A DNA stretch of 33,611 nt from Spirochaetia bacterium. GTDB taxonomy: Bacteria; Spirochaetota; Spirochaetia; DAHUYW01. The notes under the pieces are model-generated. The model saw only the letters and a program-made list of their open reading frames with translations. It was not told the origin of the DNA and ran no database searches. Location: assembly GCA_030041455.1 (NCBI GenBank), contig JASHNV010000087.1, positions 1-33,611 on the forward strand, written 5' to 3'. The position numbers were made by a program, and so were the translations under genes. Positions 17,359-26,257 of the stretch are shown one piece after another (position 1 is the first letter of the stretch; every line of letters starts with the position of its first letter).

Positions 17359-18600
17359 ATGAGCATCGAGATAAAAGTTCCCTCCGCCGGCGAGTCGGTC
17401 ACGAGCGGGCTCCTCGCGAGCTGGCTCAAGGACGACGGCGCGGCGGTGGCCGAGGGCGAGGAGCTCTTCGAGCTCGAGACCGACAAGGCGACCCTCGCGG
17501 TCCCCTCTCCGGCGGCGGGGACGCTGAAGCGGCACGTGACCGCCGGGACCGAGGTCGCCGTCGGAAGCATCGTCGGCGAGATCATGGAAACGGGAGCCGC
17601 GGCGAAGCCGGCCGAAAAGCCCGCGCCCGTCGCGGCGAGCCAGGCAAGAGCGGCGGAGGCCCCCCTCTCGCCCGCCGTGCGGCGGATCGTCGAGGAGGGG
17701 CGGCTCGACGCAACGGCGATTTCGGGGTCGGGAAAGGACGGGAGGATTACCAAGGAGGACGCGCTCCGCGCGGCCGACACCGCCTCCGCGCCGAAACCGC
17801 CGCCCGCCGCGAGCGGCGTTCCGCCTGCGAGCCCGCTCACGCCGACCGCGACCTACGGCGCCTCGTCGTCCGGCAAGCCGGGTCCCGGCGGGCTCGTCGG
17901 GGATCGGCAAACTAGGGTCCCCATGACGACGATCAGACGGCGGATCGCCGAGCGCCTCGTCGCGGCGAAGCAGGCCTCCGCGCACCTCACCACCTTCAAC
18001 GAGGTCGACATGAGCCGAGTCGCGGGCCTGCGAAGCCAGTACCGGGAGTCCTTCGAGGCGAAGCACGGGGTCAAGCTCGGCTTCATGTCCTTTTTCGTGG
18101 CGGCGGCCGTCGAGGCGTTGAAGGAGTTCCCGCTCGTCAACGCGACGGTCGACGGCGAGGACATCGTCTACAACAACTTCTACGACGTCGGCGTGGCGGT
18201 CGCCTCCGAGCGCGGGTTGGTGGTGCCGGTCATCCGGGACGCCGACCGGCTCACCCTCGCGCAGATCGAAGGCAGGATCCTCGACCTCGCGAAGAGGGCG
18301 AGAGACAAAAAGCTCACGGTCGACGAGATCTCAGGCGGCACCTTCACCATCACGAACGGCGGGGTGTTCGGCTCGCTCCTGTCCACTCCGATACCGAACT
18401 ATCCGCAGTCGGCGATCCTCGGCATGCACACGATCCAGAAGCGGCCCGTGGCGGTCGACGACCAGGTCGTCGTGCGTCCGATGATGTACGTCGCGCTCAC
18501 CTACGACCACCGGATCATCGACGGCCAGGGAGCGGTGAGCTTCCTCGTGCGGATCAAGCAGCTCGTGGAGAGCCCCGAGCGATTGCTGCTCCAGGTGTAG
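17359..18600 (+). CDS. sucB: Dihydrolipoyl succinyltransferase, E2 of 2-oxoglutarate dehydrogenase
   Basis: E2 forms the core of the complex and passes the succinyl group to CoA. The 413 residues contain one lipoyl domain (1–77, with Lys43 in ETDKA as the lipoylation site), an Ala/Pro linker, the peripheral-subunit-binding domain (101–137, [11 protein letters not shown] … GRITKEDAL), a second Pro/Gly-rich linker and the acyltransferase domain (about 186–413) with His384 and Asp388 in DHRIIDG. Length matches SucB (about 405). The succinyl assignment comes from the sucA neighbour and N-terminus [21 protein letters not shown] lies before the ATG. Confidence 0.95.
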   Translation: MSIEIKVPSAGESVTSGLLASWLKDDGAAVAEGEELFELETDKATLAVPSPAAGTLKRHVTAGTEVAVGSIVGEIMETGAAAKPAEKPAPVAASQARAAEAPLSPAVRRIVEEGRLDATAISGSGKDGRITKEDALRAADTASAPKPPPAASGVPPASPLTPTATYGASSSGKPGPGGLVGDRQTRVPMTTIRRRIAERLVAAKQASAHLTTFNEVDMSRVAGLRSQYRESFEAKHGVKLGFMSFFVAAAVEALKEFPLVNATVDGEDIVYNNFYDVGVAVASERGLVVPVIRDADRLTLAQIEGRILDLAKRARDKKLTVDEISGGTFTITNGGVFGSLLSTPIPNYPQSAILGMHTIQKRPVAVDDQVVVRPMMYVALTYDHRIIDGQGAVSFLVRIKQLVESPERLLLQV

Positions 18601-18618
18601 CGGGCGGATCGGCGACAG

Positions 18619-20025
18619 ATGGCGGACACGAGTTTTGACGTGGCGGTGATCGGCGCGGGGCCCGGCGGATACGTCGCGGCGATCCGCGCCGCGCAGCTCG
18701 GGCTGAAGACGGCGGTGGTTGAGAAAGAGGCCACGTTCGGGGGAACCTGCCTGAACATCGGCTGCATCCCTTCCAAGGCGCTCCTCGACTCGAGCGAGCT
18801 CTTCGAGAAGATCGGACACGGAGCGGGGGAGCACGGCATCGTGGTCGGCGACGTCAAGCTCGACCTCGCCGCCATGATGGCGAGGAAGCGGAAAGTCGTC
18901 GACCAGATGGTGAGCGGCGTGGCGGGCCTCTTCGCCGCCTACCGCATCGCGACGTTCCGGGGCGCGGGGCGGGTGGCCTCGGCCGGCACGGTCGAGGTCG
19001 GAGGCGTCAGCCTCGCCGCCCGGTCCATCGTCATCGCGACCGGGAGCGTTCCGATCGAGCTCCCGTCCATCCCCTTCGACGGCGAGCGCGTCGTGAGCTC
19101 CACCGAGGCGCTTTCCCTCGACCGCGTCCCCGAGCGGCTCCTCGTGATCGGCGCGGGCGCGATCGGCCTCGAGCTCGGAAGCGTGTGGGCGCGGCTCGGC
19201 TCGCGCGTTCAGGTCGTCGAGCTCATGCCGCAGATCCTCCCGGGTTTCGACTCCCGCCTCGCGCGAAACCTCCAGCGCTCTCTCGAGAAGCAGGGATTGA
19301 GCGTGGCGCTCGGGACCAAGGTCTCCGGGGTCAAAAAGACGAAGAAGGGGATCGCCCTGTCGGCGGTCGACCCCGCGGGCAAGGAGCTCGAGCTCGAAGG
19401 CTCGCTGCTCCTCGCCGCGGTGGGCAGGAAGCCCTACCTCGAAGGGCTCGGGCTCGCGGAGGCGGGCGTTCGTCTCGACGAGCGGGGACGAGTCCTCGTG
19501 AGCGAGCGCTTCGAGACGAGCGTCCCGGGAATCTACGCGATCGGGGACGTCATCCGAGGCCCGATGCTCGCGCACAAGGCGGAGGACGAGGGCGTCGCGC
19601 TCGCCGAAATCCTCGCCGGAAAGCCGGGTCACGTGAACTATTCGACGATCCCGGGCGTCGTATACACGTGGCCGGAGGCGGCGTCGGTCGGCAAGAGCGA
19701 AGAGCAGCTGAAGGCGGAGGGGACCGCCTTCAACGCGGGGGAGTTCTACTTCCGCGCGAACGGGCGGGCGGTCGCGGCCGACGCGACGGACGGCTTCGTG
19801 CGCGTCCTCGCGGAGGCGAAGAGCGACCGGGTGCTCGGCGTGCACATCCTCGGGCCCTGGGCCTCCGACCTGATCGCCGAGGCGGTCTCGGTCATGGAGT
19901 TCGGCGGGAGCGCCGAGGACATCGCCCGAACGGTCCACGCCCACCCCACGCTCTCCGAGGTGGTGAAGGAGGCGGCGCTCGCCGTCGACCGAAGGGCGAT
20001 TCACGCCCCTCCGCCCTTGAAGTGA
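18619..20025 (+). CDS. lpdA: Dihydrolipoamide dehydrogenase (E3)
   Basis: E3 reoxidises the lipoyl arm and reduces NAD. The 468-residue protein has the FAD motif VIGAGPGGYVAA (10–21), the redox disulfide GGTCLNIGCIPSK with Cys44 and Cys49, an NAD-binding GAGAIGLELGSVW near 178–190, the second FAD motif YAIGDV near 305–310 and the C-terminal HAHPTLSE with the His/Glu pair. Length is typical (about 465–475). It starts 18 bases after sucB and could also serve pyruvate dehydrogenase or glycine cleavage. Confidence 0.96.
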   Translation: MADTSFDVAVIGAGPGGYVAAIRAAQLGLKTAVVEKEATFGGTCLNIGCIPSKALLDSSELFEKIGHGAGEHGIVVGDVKLDLAAMMARKRKVVDQMVSGVAGLFAAYRIATFRGAGRVASAGTVEVGGVSLAARSIVIATGSVPIELPSIPFDGERVVSSTEALSLDRVPERLLVIGAGAIGLELGSVWARLGSRVQVVELMPQILPGFDSRLARNLQRSLEKQGLSVALGTKVSGVKKTKKGIALSAVDPAGKELELEGSLLLAAVGRKPYLEGLGLAEAGVRLDERGRVLVSERFETSVPGIYAIGDVIRGPMLAHKAEDEGVALAEILAGKPGHVNYSTIPGVVYTWPEAASVGKSEEQLKAEGTAFNAGEFYFRANGRAVAADATDGFVRVLAEAKSDRVLGVHILGPWASDLIAEAVSVMEFGGSAEDIARTVHAHPTLSEVVKEAALAVDRRAIHAPPPLK

Positions 20026-20048
20026 CGAGAAATCGACTGGAGGATAGG

Positions 20049-21194
20049 ATGGCTGAGACAGCGTATGCGAAGGGTCTCGAGGGAGTCGTGGCGGCCGAAA
20101 GCGCGATCTCCCTCATCGACGGCAAGGCGGGCAAGCTCTCGTATCGCGGCTACGCGATCGAGGATCTCGCGCGGCATTCCGACTTCGAGGAGGTGACCTA
20201 CCTCCTGCTCTACGAGCGTCTGCCCGCGCGCGGCCAGCTCGAGGCGTTTCGACGCTCCATGAGGCAGGGCCGAGACTTGAGCGCTCCGGTCCTCGACATG
20301 GTCCGCAGCTTTCCGCCGGGCGCCCACCCCATGGAGCTCCTCCAGTCGGTGATGGCCTACCTCAGCGGCTACGTCGAGCACCGGATTCAGCACTCGGCGC
20401 TCTGCAACTGCCGCCAGACGCTCCATCAGGTCGCGCAGATCGCGACCACCGTGGCCGCCTTCAAGCGCCTGCGCGCGGGCGAGTCGTACGTGCCTCCGCG
20501 CCCCGACCTCTCCCACGGCGCGAACTTCCTCTACATGCTGCGCGGCGCCGAGCCCGAGGCGTACGAGGGCGAGATCATGGACAAGTGCCTCGTCATCCAC
20601 GCCGAGCACGGCTTCAACGCCTCGACCTTCACGGCGAGGGTCGTCGCCTCGACGCTCTCGACCTGCTACTCGAGCATCTCGGCGGCGATGGGCGCGCTCT
20701 ACGGATCGCTCCACGGAGGGGCGAACGAGCAGGTCATGACGATGGTCGACGAAATCGGGCGCAAGGAGAACGCGGCAGCGTGGGTCAACCGCGCGCTCGA
20801 CGATAAGAAGAAGGTCATCGGCATGGGACATCGCGAGTACAAGGTCAAGGATCCGCGGGCCAACATCCTCGAGCGCTACCTCGTCGAGATCTCCGAAAAG
20901 AAGGGCGATTCCCGCTATTACGAAATCTTGAAGGAAGTGGAGCGGGCTTTCCGCGCGCGCATGGAGACCGCGGGGAAGCCGATCTACCCGAATGTTGACT
21001 TCTTCTCAGGGGCGGTCTACAGTCTGCTCGGCATCCCGAAGCAGCTGTTCACGCCGGTTTTCGCGATGGCGCGGGTCTCAGGCTGGCTCGCCCACGTGCT
21101 CGAGCAGCGCGTCGACAACCGGATTTACCGGCCCGAAAGCCTCTACACGGGCCCCGAGCCCTTGACCTACATTCCGGTCGAGGAGCGCGTCTAG
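20049..21194 (+). CDS. gltA: Citrate synthase
   Basis: Condenses oxaloacetate and acetyl-CoA, the entry step of the TCA cycle. The 381-residue protein is of the short type common in Gram-positives and archaea rather than the 427-residue NADH-sensitive proteobacterial type. Catalytic residues are visible: His222 in LHGGANEQ, His261 in GMGHREYKVKDPR, Asp317 in NVDFFSGAVY, and HAEHGFNAST (184–193). A 2-methylcitrate synthase cannot be fully excluded, but the operon partners favour citrate. ATG 20049 has GGAGG (20039–20043) upstream; the longer in-frame opening lies inside lpdA and is not used. Confidence 0.94.
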   Translation: MAETAYAKGLEGVVAAESAISLIDGKAGKLSYRGYAIEDLARHSDFEEVTYLLLYERLPARGQLEAFRRSMRQGRDLSAPVLDMVRSFPPGAHPMELLQSVMAYLSGYVEHRIQHSALCNCRQTLHQVAQIATTVAAFKRLRAGESYVPPRPDLSHGANFLYMLRGAEPEAYEGEIMDKCLVIHAEHGFNASTFTARVVASTLSTCYSSISAAMGALYGSLHGGANEQVMTMVDEIGRKENAAAWVNRALDDKKKVIGMGHREYKVKDPRANILERYLVEISEKKGDSRYYEILKEVERAFRARMETAGKPIYPNVDFFSGAVYSLLGIPKQLFTPVFAMARVSGWLAHVLEQRVDNRIYRPESLYTGPEPLTYIPVEERV

Positions 21195-21261
21195 CACCTG
21201 CCCCGGTCGTGTTCGCGCGGGGGCCGTTGCCCTGGGATAGCACGACGCGAAGGAAGGCGCA

Positions 21262-22425
21262 ATGGTCATCGAACCGAAGTTCCGCAACAACATCTTCATC
21301 AACTCGCACCCGACCGGCTGCGCCGCGGAGGTGCGCCGCCAGATCGAGTACGTCCGCTCCAAGGGCCGGATCCAGGGACCCCGGAAGGCTCTCGTCGTGG
21401 GCTCCTCGACCGGCTACGGCCTCGCCTCGCGCATCGTCGCCGCCTTCGGCTGCGGCGCCGAGACGATCGGGATCGCCTTCGAGAAGGAGGGGAGCGACAA
21501 GCGGCCGGGAACCGCCGGCTGGTACAACACGCTCGCCTTTCAGAAGGAGGCGGTCGCCGCGGGGCTTCAAGCCTTCGACATCAACGCCGACGCCTACGCG
21601 ACCGAGGTCAAGGAGCGGGCGGTCGAAACGCTCAAGCGCACCCCGGCGAAGGTGGACCTCCTCGTCTACAGCCTCGCCTCGCCGGTCCGCACCGACCCCG
21701 CGACGGGAATCCTGCACAAATCGGTCCTGAAGCCGATCGGCGGCGCCTACAGCGCCCGATCGGTCGACGTGATGTCCGGCGAGGTCAAAGACTTCTCGGT
21801 CGAGCCCGCGACCGCGCAGGAGATCGCCGACACCGTCAAGGTCATGGGAGCCGAGGACTGGAAGCTCTGGATCGCCGCGCTCCTCGGCGCCGGGCTCCTC
21901 GCCGAGGGCGCCGTCGCGATCGCCTACTCCTACATCGGACCGGCGATGACCCACGCCATCTACCGCGAAGGGACGATCGGGAGGGCGAAGGAGGACCTCG
22001 AGCGAGGCGCCCGCGAGATCGGCGGGCTCCTCTCCTCCGTAGGCGGACGCGCCTACGTCTCCGTGAACAAGGCGGTGGTGACCCGCTCAAGCGCGGTCAT
22101 TCCGGTCGTGCCCCTCTACATTTCGCTCCTCTTCAAGGTCATGAAAGCGAAGGGCGTCCACGAGGATTGCATCGCGCAGATCGAGCGGCTCTTCGCCGAC
22201 CGGCTCTACACGGGCGACGTGCCGACCGACGCCGAGGGGCGCATCCGCATCGACGACCTCGAGCTCAGGCCCGACGTACAGAACGACGTGGCGGAGCTCT
22301 GGACCCGCGTCGACACCGCGAACTTCGAGCGGCTCGCCGACGCCGAGGGCTACCGGCGGGACTTCCTCGCAGTCCACGGCTTCGGGATACCCGGCGTCGA
22401 CTACGCTGCCGATGTCGACCCCTGA
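21262..22425 (+). CDS. fabV: Enoyl-ACP reductase FabV type (NADH)
   Basis: Catalyses the last reductive step of each fatty-acid elongation round. The 387 residues show the FabV hallmarks: N-terminus VIEPKFRNNIFINSHPTGC, nucleotide-binding VGSSTGYGLASR (47–58), YSLASPVRTDP (136–146), and the catalytic Y-x8-K pair Tyr234/Lys243 within AYSYIGPAMT … YREGTIGRAK. FabV enzymes are in general little affected by triclosan. The gene starts 67 bases after gltA with GAAGGAAGG before ATG and overlaps folP by 14 bases, so it is the first gene of a long packed run. I see no clear promoter in the gap. Confidence 0.95.
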   Translation: MVIEPKFRNNIFINSHPTGCAAEVRRQIEYVRSKGRIQGPRKALVVGSSTGYGLASRIVAAFGCGAETIGIAFEKEGSDKRPGTAGWYNTLAFQKEAVAAGLQAFDINADAYATEVKERAVETLKRTPAKVDLLVYSLASPVRTDPATGILHKSVLKPIGGAYSARSVDVMSGEVKDFSVEPATAQEIADTVKVMGAEDWKLWIAALLGAGLLAEGAVAIAYSYIGPAMTHAIYREGTIGRAKEDLERGAREIGGLLSSVGGRAYVSVNKAVVTRSSAVIPVVPLYISLLFKVMKAKGVHEDCIAQIERLFADRLYTGDVPTDAEGRIRIDDLELRPDVQNDVAELWTRVDTANFERLADAEGYRRDFLAVHGFGIPGVDYAADVDP

Positions 22426-23260
22426 CATCGCCTGGGGCGCGGGCCGTCTCCTCTCCTTCGCCCGCGCGCCCCTCGTCATGGGGGTCATCAACGCGACCGG
22501 CGACTCCTTCTTCGCGGGAAGCCGCGCGGGCGACCTCGACTCGGGGCTCGCCCTCGCGCGGAGGATGATCCTCGAAGGCGCGGACATCCTCGACATCGGC
22601 GGCGAGTCCACCCGTCCGGGGGCCGACTACGTCGAGGCGCGCGAGGAGCGCCTGCGCGTCGCGCCCCTCGTCGCCGCGATCCGCCGGGAGTCCGGGATCG
22701 TCATTTCAGTCGATACGCGGAAGGCCGACGTGGCGGAGGCCGGGCTCGACGCCGGAGCGGACATCGTAAACGACGTCTCGGCGCTCGCCGACGACGGGAG
22801 GATGCGGGACCTCGTGGCTGCGCGAAGAGTTCCGGTCGTGCTCATGCACCGTCGGGGCGATCCGAAGACCATGCAGCGCGCGCCCTATTACGCCGAACCG
22901 GTCCTCGAGATCTCCGCCGAGCTTCAAGCCTCGGTCGCCTCCGCGCTTGAGGGCGGCATCGAGCGCGGCATGATCATCGTGGACCCGGGTATTGGATTCG
23001 GAAAGCGACCATGCGATAATCTCGCGATCCTCCGGGGGATTCCGCGCCTGAAGGAGCTCGGCTTCCCGCTCCTCATCGGGCTTTCCCGCAAGAGCTTCCT
23101 CGGGAAGCTCCTCGGGGACATACCGCCCGAGGAGCGCCTGGCCGCGACGGTGGTCGCGGACACCTACGCGGCGATCGCCGGGGCGGATATCCTTCGGGTT
23201 CACGACGTGAAGGAAGCGGCGCAGACGCGCGTCATTCTCTCCGCGATCGAGGGCGGGTAA
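22412..23260 (+). CDS. folP: Dihydropteroate synthase
   Basis: Joins p-aminobenzoate to the pterin pyrophosphate in folate synthesis; this is the sulfonamide target. The 282-residue TIM-barrel has DIGGESTRPGA (61–71), SVDTRKA (99–105), NDVSAL, DPGIGFGK (near 190–197) and GLSRKSFLG (near 221–229). The loop-1 signature normally written N-x-TPDSF reads NATGDSF, so Gly30 replaces a highly conserved Pro. Everything else is intact, so activity is likely. It begins within fabV and is followed after 5 bases by cdaA. Confidence 0.94.
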   Translation: MSTPDIAWGAGRLLSFARAPLVMGVINATGDSFFAGSRAGDLDSGLALARRMILEGADILDIGGESTRPGADYVEAREERLRVAPLVAAIRRESGIVISVDTRKADVAEAGLDAGADIVNDVSALADDGRMRDLVAARRVPVVLMHRRGDPKTMQRAPYYAEPVLEISAELQASVASALEGGIERGMIIVDPGIGFGKRPCDNLAILRGIPRLKELGFPLLIGLSRKSFLGKLLGDIPPEERLAATVVADTYAAIAGADILRVHDVKEAAQTRVILSAIEGG

Positions 23261-23265
23261 ACGCG

Positions 23266-24072
23266 GTGGACTGGTTCGTAAATCTCTGGCTCTTGAAGAC
23301 GGTCATCCTGCCGCTCCTCGACATCGGCATCCTCTCCTACCTCATCTACAATGTGTACCTGCTGCTCGTTCAAACCCGCGCGATTCAGCTCGTGAAGGGC
23401 ACCTTCCTCGTCGTCCTCATCTACGCGCTCGCCTTCTTCCTCCAGCTTCACACCCTCCTCTGGATCATGAACTCGCTCGCGACCGTGCTCGTCATCATCG
23501 TGGCGATCGTCTTTCAGCCCGAGCTTCGAAGCATCTTCACGAGGATCGGCCAAGGAGAGTGGTTTCGGTTCAACTCGACGGGCAAGCCCTATCAGCTCGA
23601 CACCATCCTGAACGCGGTCGAGGTGCTCGCCGAACAGCGGCGCGGCATTCTCATCGTCTTCGCGCGGAACGTCGGGCTGAAGAACATCATCGACAGCGGC
23701 ACCCGCCTGAACGCCGAGCTCTCGTCGAGCCTCATCCTCACGATTTTCGGTCACGACACGCCCCTCCACGACGGCGCGGCGGTGATCCAGGCCGGCAAGG
23801 TGCTCGCCGCCGGGTGCTTCCTCCCGCTTTCCGAGCAGGCGGACATCCGCAGGAGCTTCGGCACGAGGCACCGCGCCGCCCTCGGCCTCGCGGAGGAAAC
23901 CGACGCGATCGTGCTCATCGTCTCCGAGGAGACCGGCGCGGTATCCCTCGCCTACGACGCGAACCTTTTCTACGACCTTTCGATCGACGAGGCGCGCAAG
24001 GCGCTGAAAGCCCTTCTCGACTTCAGGGAGGACGGCGAGAAGGAGCGGGAGGAGGCGCCGATTGAAGAATAG
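23266..24072 (+). CDS. cdaA: Diadenylate cyclase CdaA (c-di-AMP synthase)
   Basis: Makes the second messenger c-di-AMP from two ATP. The 268-residue protein has three N-terminal membrane helices (about 10–35, 45–66, 68–85) and a DisA_N/DAC domain with both catalytic motifs, DGA (169–171, in PLHDGAAVI) and RHR (201–203, in GTRHRAALG). The start is GTG at 23266, with GAGGGCGGG about 8 bases ahead. It overlaps cdaR by 11 bases; the cdaA–cdaR pair is the widespread arrangement in which the YbbR protein modulates the cyclase. c-di-AMP usually governs potassium and osmolyte transport and cell-wall balance. No other cyclase is seen here. Confidence 0.95.
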   Translation: MDWFVNLWLLKTVILPLLDIGILSYLIYNVYLLLVQTRAIQLVKGTFLVVLIYALAFFLQLHTLLWIMNSLATVLVIIVAIVFQPELRSIFTRIGQGEWFRFNSTGKPYQLDTILNAVEVLAEQRRGILIVFARNVGLKNIIDSGTRLNAELSSSLILTIFGHDTPLHDGAAVIQAGKVLAAGCFLPLSEQADIRRSFGTRHRAALGLAEETDAIVLIVSEETGAVSLAYDANLFYDLSIDEARKALKALLDFREDGEKEREEAPIEE

Positions 24073-25018
24073 CACGCTGTTCGACCGGGTGACGAACAAC
24101 TGGCCGGCCAAGATCCTGTCGGTCGTCGCCGCGATCCTGCTCTTCCTCTTCTACCGGATAAGCGCGCTCGAGCAGCGCTACGTAAGCGTGCCCCTGAAGG
24201 AGGTCACCAACGGCCTGTTCGTGCCGTCGAACGACCTCCCGCGCGAGGTGAGCGTGAGCCTGCGCGGCAAGGCGGACACCGTTTTTCTCGTCCGCGACGA
24301 GGACATCGAGGCCTACGTCGACCTGTCGGGCTTCCGGAGCGAGGGGATTTACCGGGTGCCGGTGAAGATTCGAAAAAGGGGAACCTCCGCCGACGCCGAT
24401 GTCGAGGTGCGCGTGAACCCGATCGACCTCACCGTCAGCATGGAGCGCCTCGTGACCAAGCAGGTCGAGGTGACGCCGAGCGTCAAGGGCTTCGCCGCCA
24501 AGGGCTACGAGCTCGGGCAGTACTTCGTGACGCCCGAGGAGGTCGAGATCGAGGGGCCGCGGAGCAAGGTCGAGGCGATCGGGACCGTCACGACCGCCGA
24601 CGTCAGCATCGAGGGAAGGGACTCGGACTTCACGACGCCCGTCGACGTCGCGCTCGGGGACTCAAACGTGTCGGTGGTGGGAAACCAGATGGTCGACTTC
24701 CATGGCGTCATTCAGGAGATCACGATGATCAAGACGTTGGACCCGGTCGACGTGGTCGCCCTCGATCTCGCGCCCGATCTCCGGCTGAACAGCAGCATGA
24801 CCTCGGGCTCCGTCAACCTGCAAGGCACGGAGCTCGCCGTCGAGCAGGTCAAGCCGGGCGACGTGACGCTCGACGTGGACTGCTCGAAGATCAAAGCGCC
24901 CGGCGTGTATTCGCTCCCCACGAAGGCGTCGGTGCCCAAGGGGATGGTGGCGCTCAGCTATTCTCCGGAGACCGTCACCCTCACGATATCGGCCGGTGAC
25001 CAGGAGCCCGTGCAATGA
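24062..25018 (+). CDS. cdaR: CdaR/YbbR-domain regulator of CdaA
   Basis: The 318-residue protein has one membrane segment (about 17–33, ILSVVAAILLFLFYRIS) and an extracytoplasmic region of repeated YbbR beta-domains; examples begin at YVSVPLKEV, KQVEVTPSVKG and LDPVDVVAL. YbbR proteins bind CdaA and tune its activity. The frame starts at TTG (24062) inside the end of cdaA; no in-frame ATG precedes the membrane helix, so TTG is preferred. It ends in ATGA overlapping acpS, so the three genes are translationally linked. Confidence 0.9.
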   Translation: MKNSTLFDRVTNNWPAKILSVVAAILLFLFYRISALEQRYVSVPLKEVTNGLFVPSNDLPREVSVSLRGKADTVFLVRDEDIEAYVDLSGFRSEGIYRVPVKIRKRGTSADADVEVRVNPIDLTVSMERLVTKQVEVTPSVKGFAAKGYELGQYFVTPEEVEIEGPRSKVEAIGTVTTADVSIEGRDSDFTTPVDVALGDSNVSVVGNQMVDFHGVIQEITMIKTLDPVDVVALDLAPDLRLNSSMTSGSVNLQGTELAVEQVKPGDVTLDVDCSKIKAPGVYSLPTKASVPKGMVALSYSPETVTLTISAGDQEPVQ

Positions 25019-25404
25019 TCCTCGGAATCGGGATCGACGTGGTGCACGTGAGCCGCATGAGGCATTGGCAGGAGGTCGAGGGGCTGTTCGACCGATTCTT
25101 CCATCCGAGCGAGCTCGCGGAATCGCTTGAGCGCGGCGCCTCCGCGGTGCTGTCGCTTGCGGCCCGATTCGCCGCGAAGGAGGCCTTCGGCAAGGCGCTC
25201 GGGACCGGGCTTCGCGGACTGTCCTTGAAGGAGATTCTCGTCGAGAGCGCGCGCAGCGGAAAGCCCGAGATCAAGCTCTTCGGCCGCGCGCGTTCGGCCA
25301 TGGAGGCGATGGGCGGTCGAAAGGCGTTCATATCGCTCACGCACGAGACCGACAGCGCGATCGCGGTCGTGGTCATCGAGGGGGAAGATGGCAAAAGAAG
25401 CTGA
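25015..25404 (+). CDS. acpS: Holo-(acyl-carrier-protein) synthase
   Basis: Transfers the 4'-phosphopantetheine arm of CoA to apo-ACP. The 129-residue protein has the two diagnostic motifs: GIGIDVVHVSRM with Mg-binding Asp8, and RFAAKEAFGKALG with Glu56. LTHETDSAIAVVVI near the end is the usual last strand. Length is normal (about 120–130). It overlaps cdaR by 4 and the DUF2225 gene by 17 bases. Pairing with fabV upstream fits a fatty-acid role. Confidence 0.94.
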   Translation: MILGIGIDVVHVSRMRHWQEVEGLFDRFFHPSELAESLERGASAVLSLAARFAAKEAFGKALGTGLRGLSLKEILVESARSGKPEIKLFGRARSAMEAMGGRKAFISLTHETDSAIAVVVIEGEDGKRS

Positions 25405-26257
25405 CGCGCACCTGACGTTCTTCTCCAAGAGCAAAATCGCCTGCCCGGTCTGCAAGACCGCCTTTTATAAGGAGGAGCTCCTCACGGGGAGGGGGAGGCT
25501 CATCGCCGGCGGGCTCACGAAAGACCTCAGGCGGCTCTACGATCCTTCGGAAAAGTTCGGCAAGGTCTTTCCCCTCATCTACCCGATGGTGGTCTGCCCG
25601 ACCTGCTACTACGCGGCCTTTCCGAACGACTTCCTCGGCGTCAAGGAAAAGGTCAAAAACGAGCTCGATCTCGACGCCGACCGGCGGCTATCGACGGTCA
25701 AGCTGCTGTTCGACGAGCTCGACTTTCGCGAGCCGCGGACCCTGAAGGAGGGGCTCGCAAGCTACTACTTCGCGATCATGTCCTACGAGCACTTCCCCGA
25801 CGATCTGTGCCCGACCATCAAGCAGGGACTCGCGTCGCTTCGCGCGGCGTGGATCGCCACCGACTTGAACGTCGAGTTTCCCGGGGAGCACTACGACTAC
25901 CTCGCGCAGATGTTCTACCGCAAGGCGCGCTTCTTCTACGGGACCGCGATCGAGTACGAGCAGAAGGGAAAGCAGTCCATCGGGACGGTGACCCACCTCG
26001 GGCCGGATCTCGACAAGAACTACGGCTACGACGGCGTGCTCTACCTCTCCGCCTCGCTCGAGTACAACTACGGTCCGCGGGAGGACGAGGAGAAGCGCAT
26101 CCAAGCGCTCAAGTACGCGCGGCGGACCGTCGCGCGCATCTTCGGCATGGGGAAGGCCTCCAAGGACAAGCCGACCGCGCTCCTCGATCTGTCGCGGGAA
26201 ATCTACGACGAGGTCGGGAAGGTGCTCACCGAAATGGGCGTCCATGGAGAGACGTAA
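25388..26257 (+). CDS. DUF2225 protein with CxxC metal-binding motifs
   Basis: The 289-residue cytoplasmic protein has two CxxC pairs, Cys19/Cys22 (ACPVCKTAF) and a second near 71–74 (VCPTCYYAAF), separated by a basic region, probably a zinc site, followed by a long all-helical, TPR-like part rich in Tyr/Arg/Lys (RKARFFYGTAIEYEQ, LKYARRTVARIFG). This is the DUF2225 family, seen in spirochaetes and Firmicutes; its function is unknown. The gene overlaps acpS by 17 and truA by 14 bases, so it is expressed with c-di-AMP, ACP and tRNA-modification genes. No enzyme activity should be assumed. Confidence 0.85.
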   Translation: MAKEADAHLTFFSKSKIACPVCKTAFYKEELLTGRGRLIAGGLTKDLRRLYDPSEKFGKVFPLIYPMVVCPTCYYAAFPNDFLGVKEKVKNELDLDADRRLSTVKLLFDELDFREPRTLKEGLASYYFAIMSYEHFPDDLCPTIKQGLASLRAAWIATDLNVEFPGEHYDYLAQMFYRKARFFYGTAIEYEQKGKQSIGTVTHLGPDLDKNYGYDGVLYLSASLEYNYGPREDEEKRIQALKYARRTVARIFGMGKASKDKPTALLDLSREIYDEVGKVLTEMGVHGET

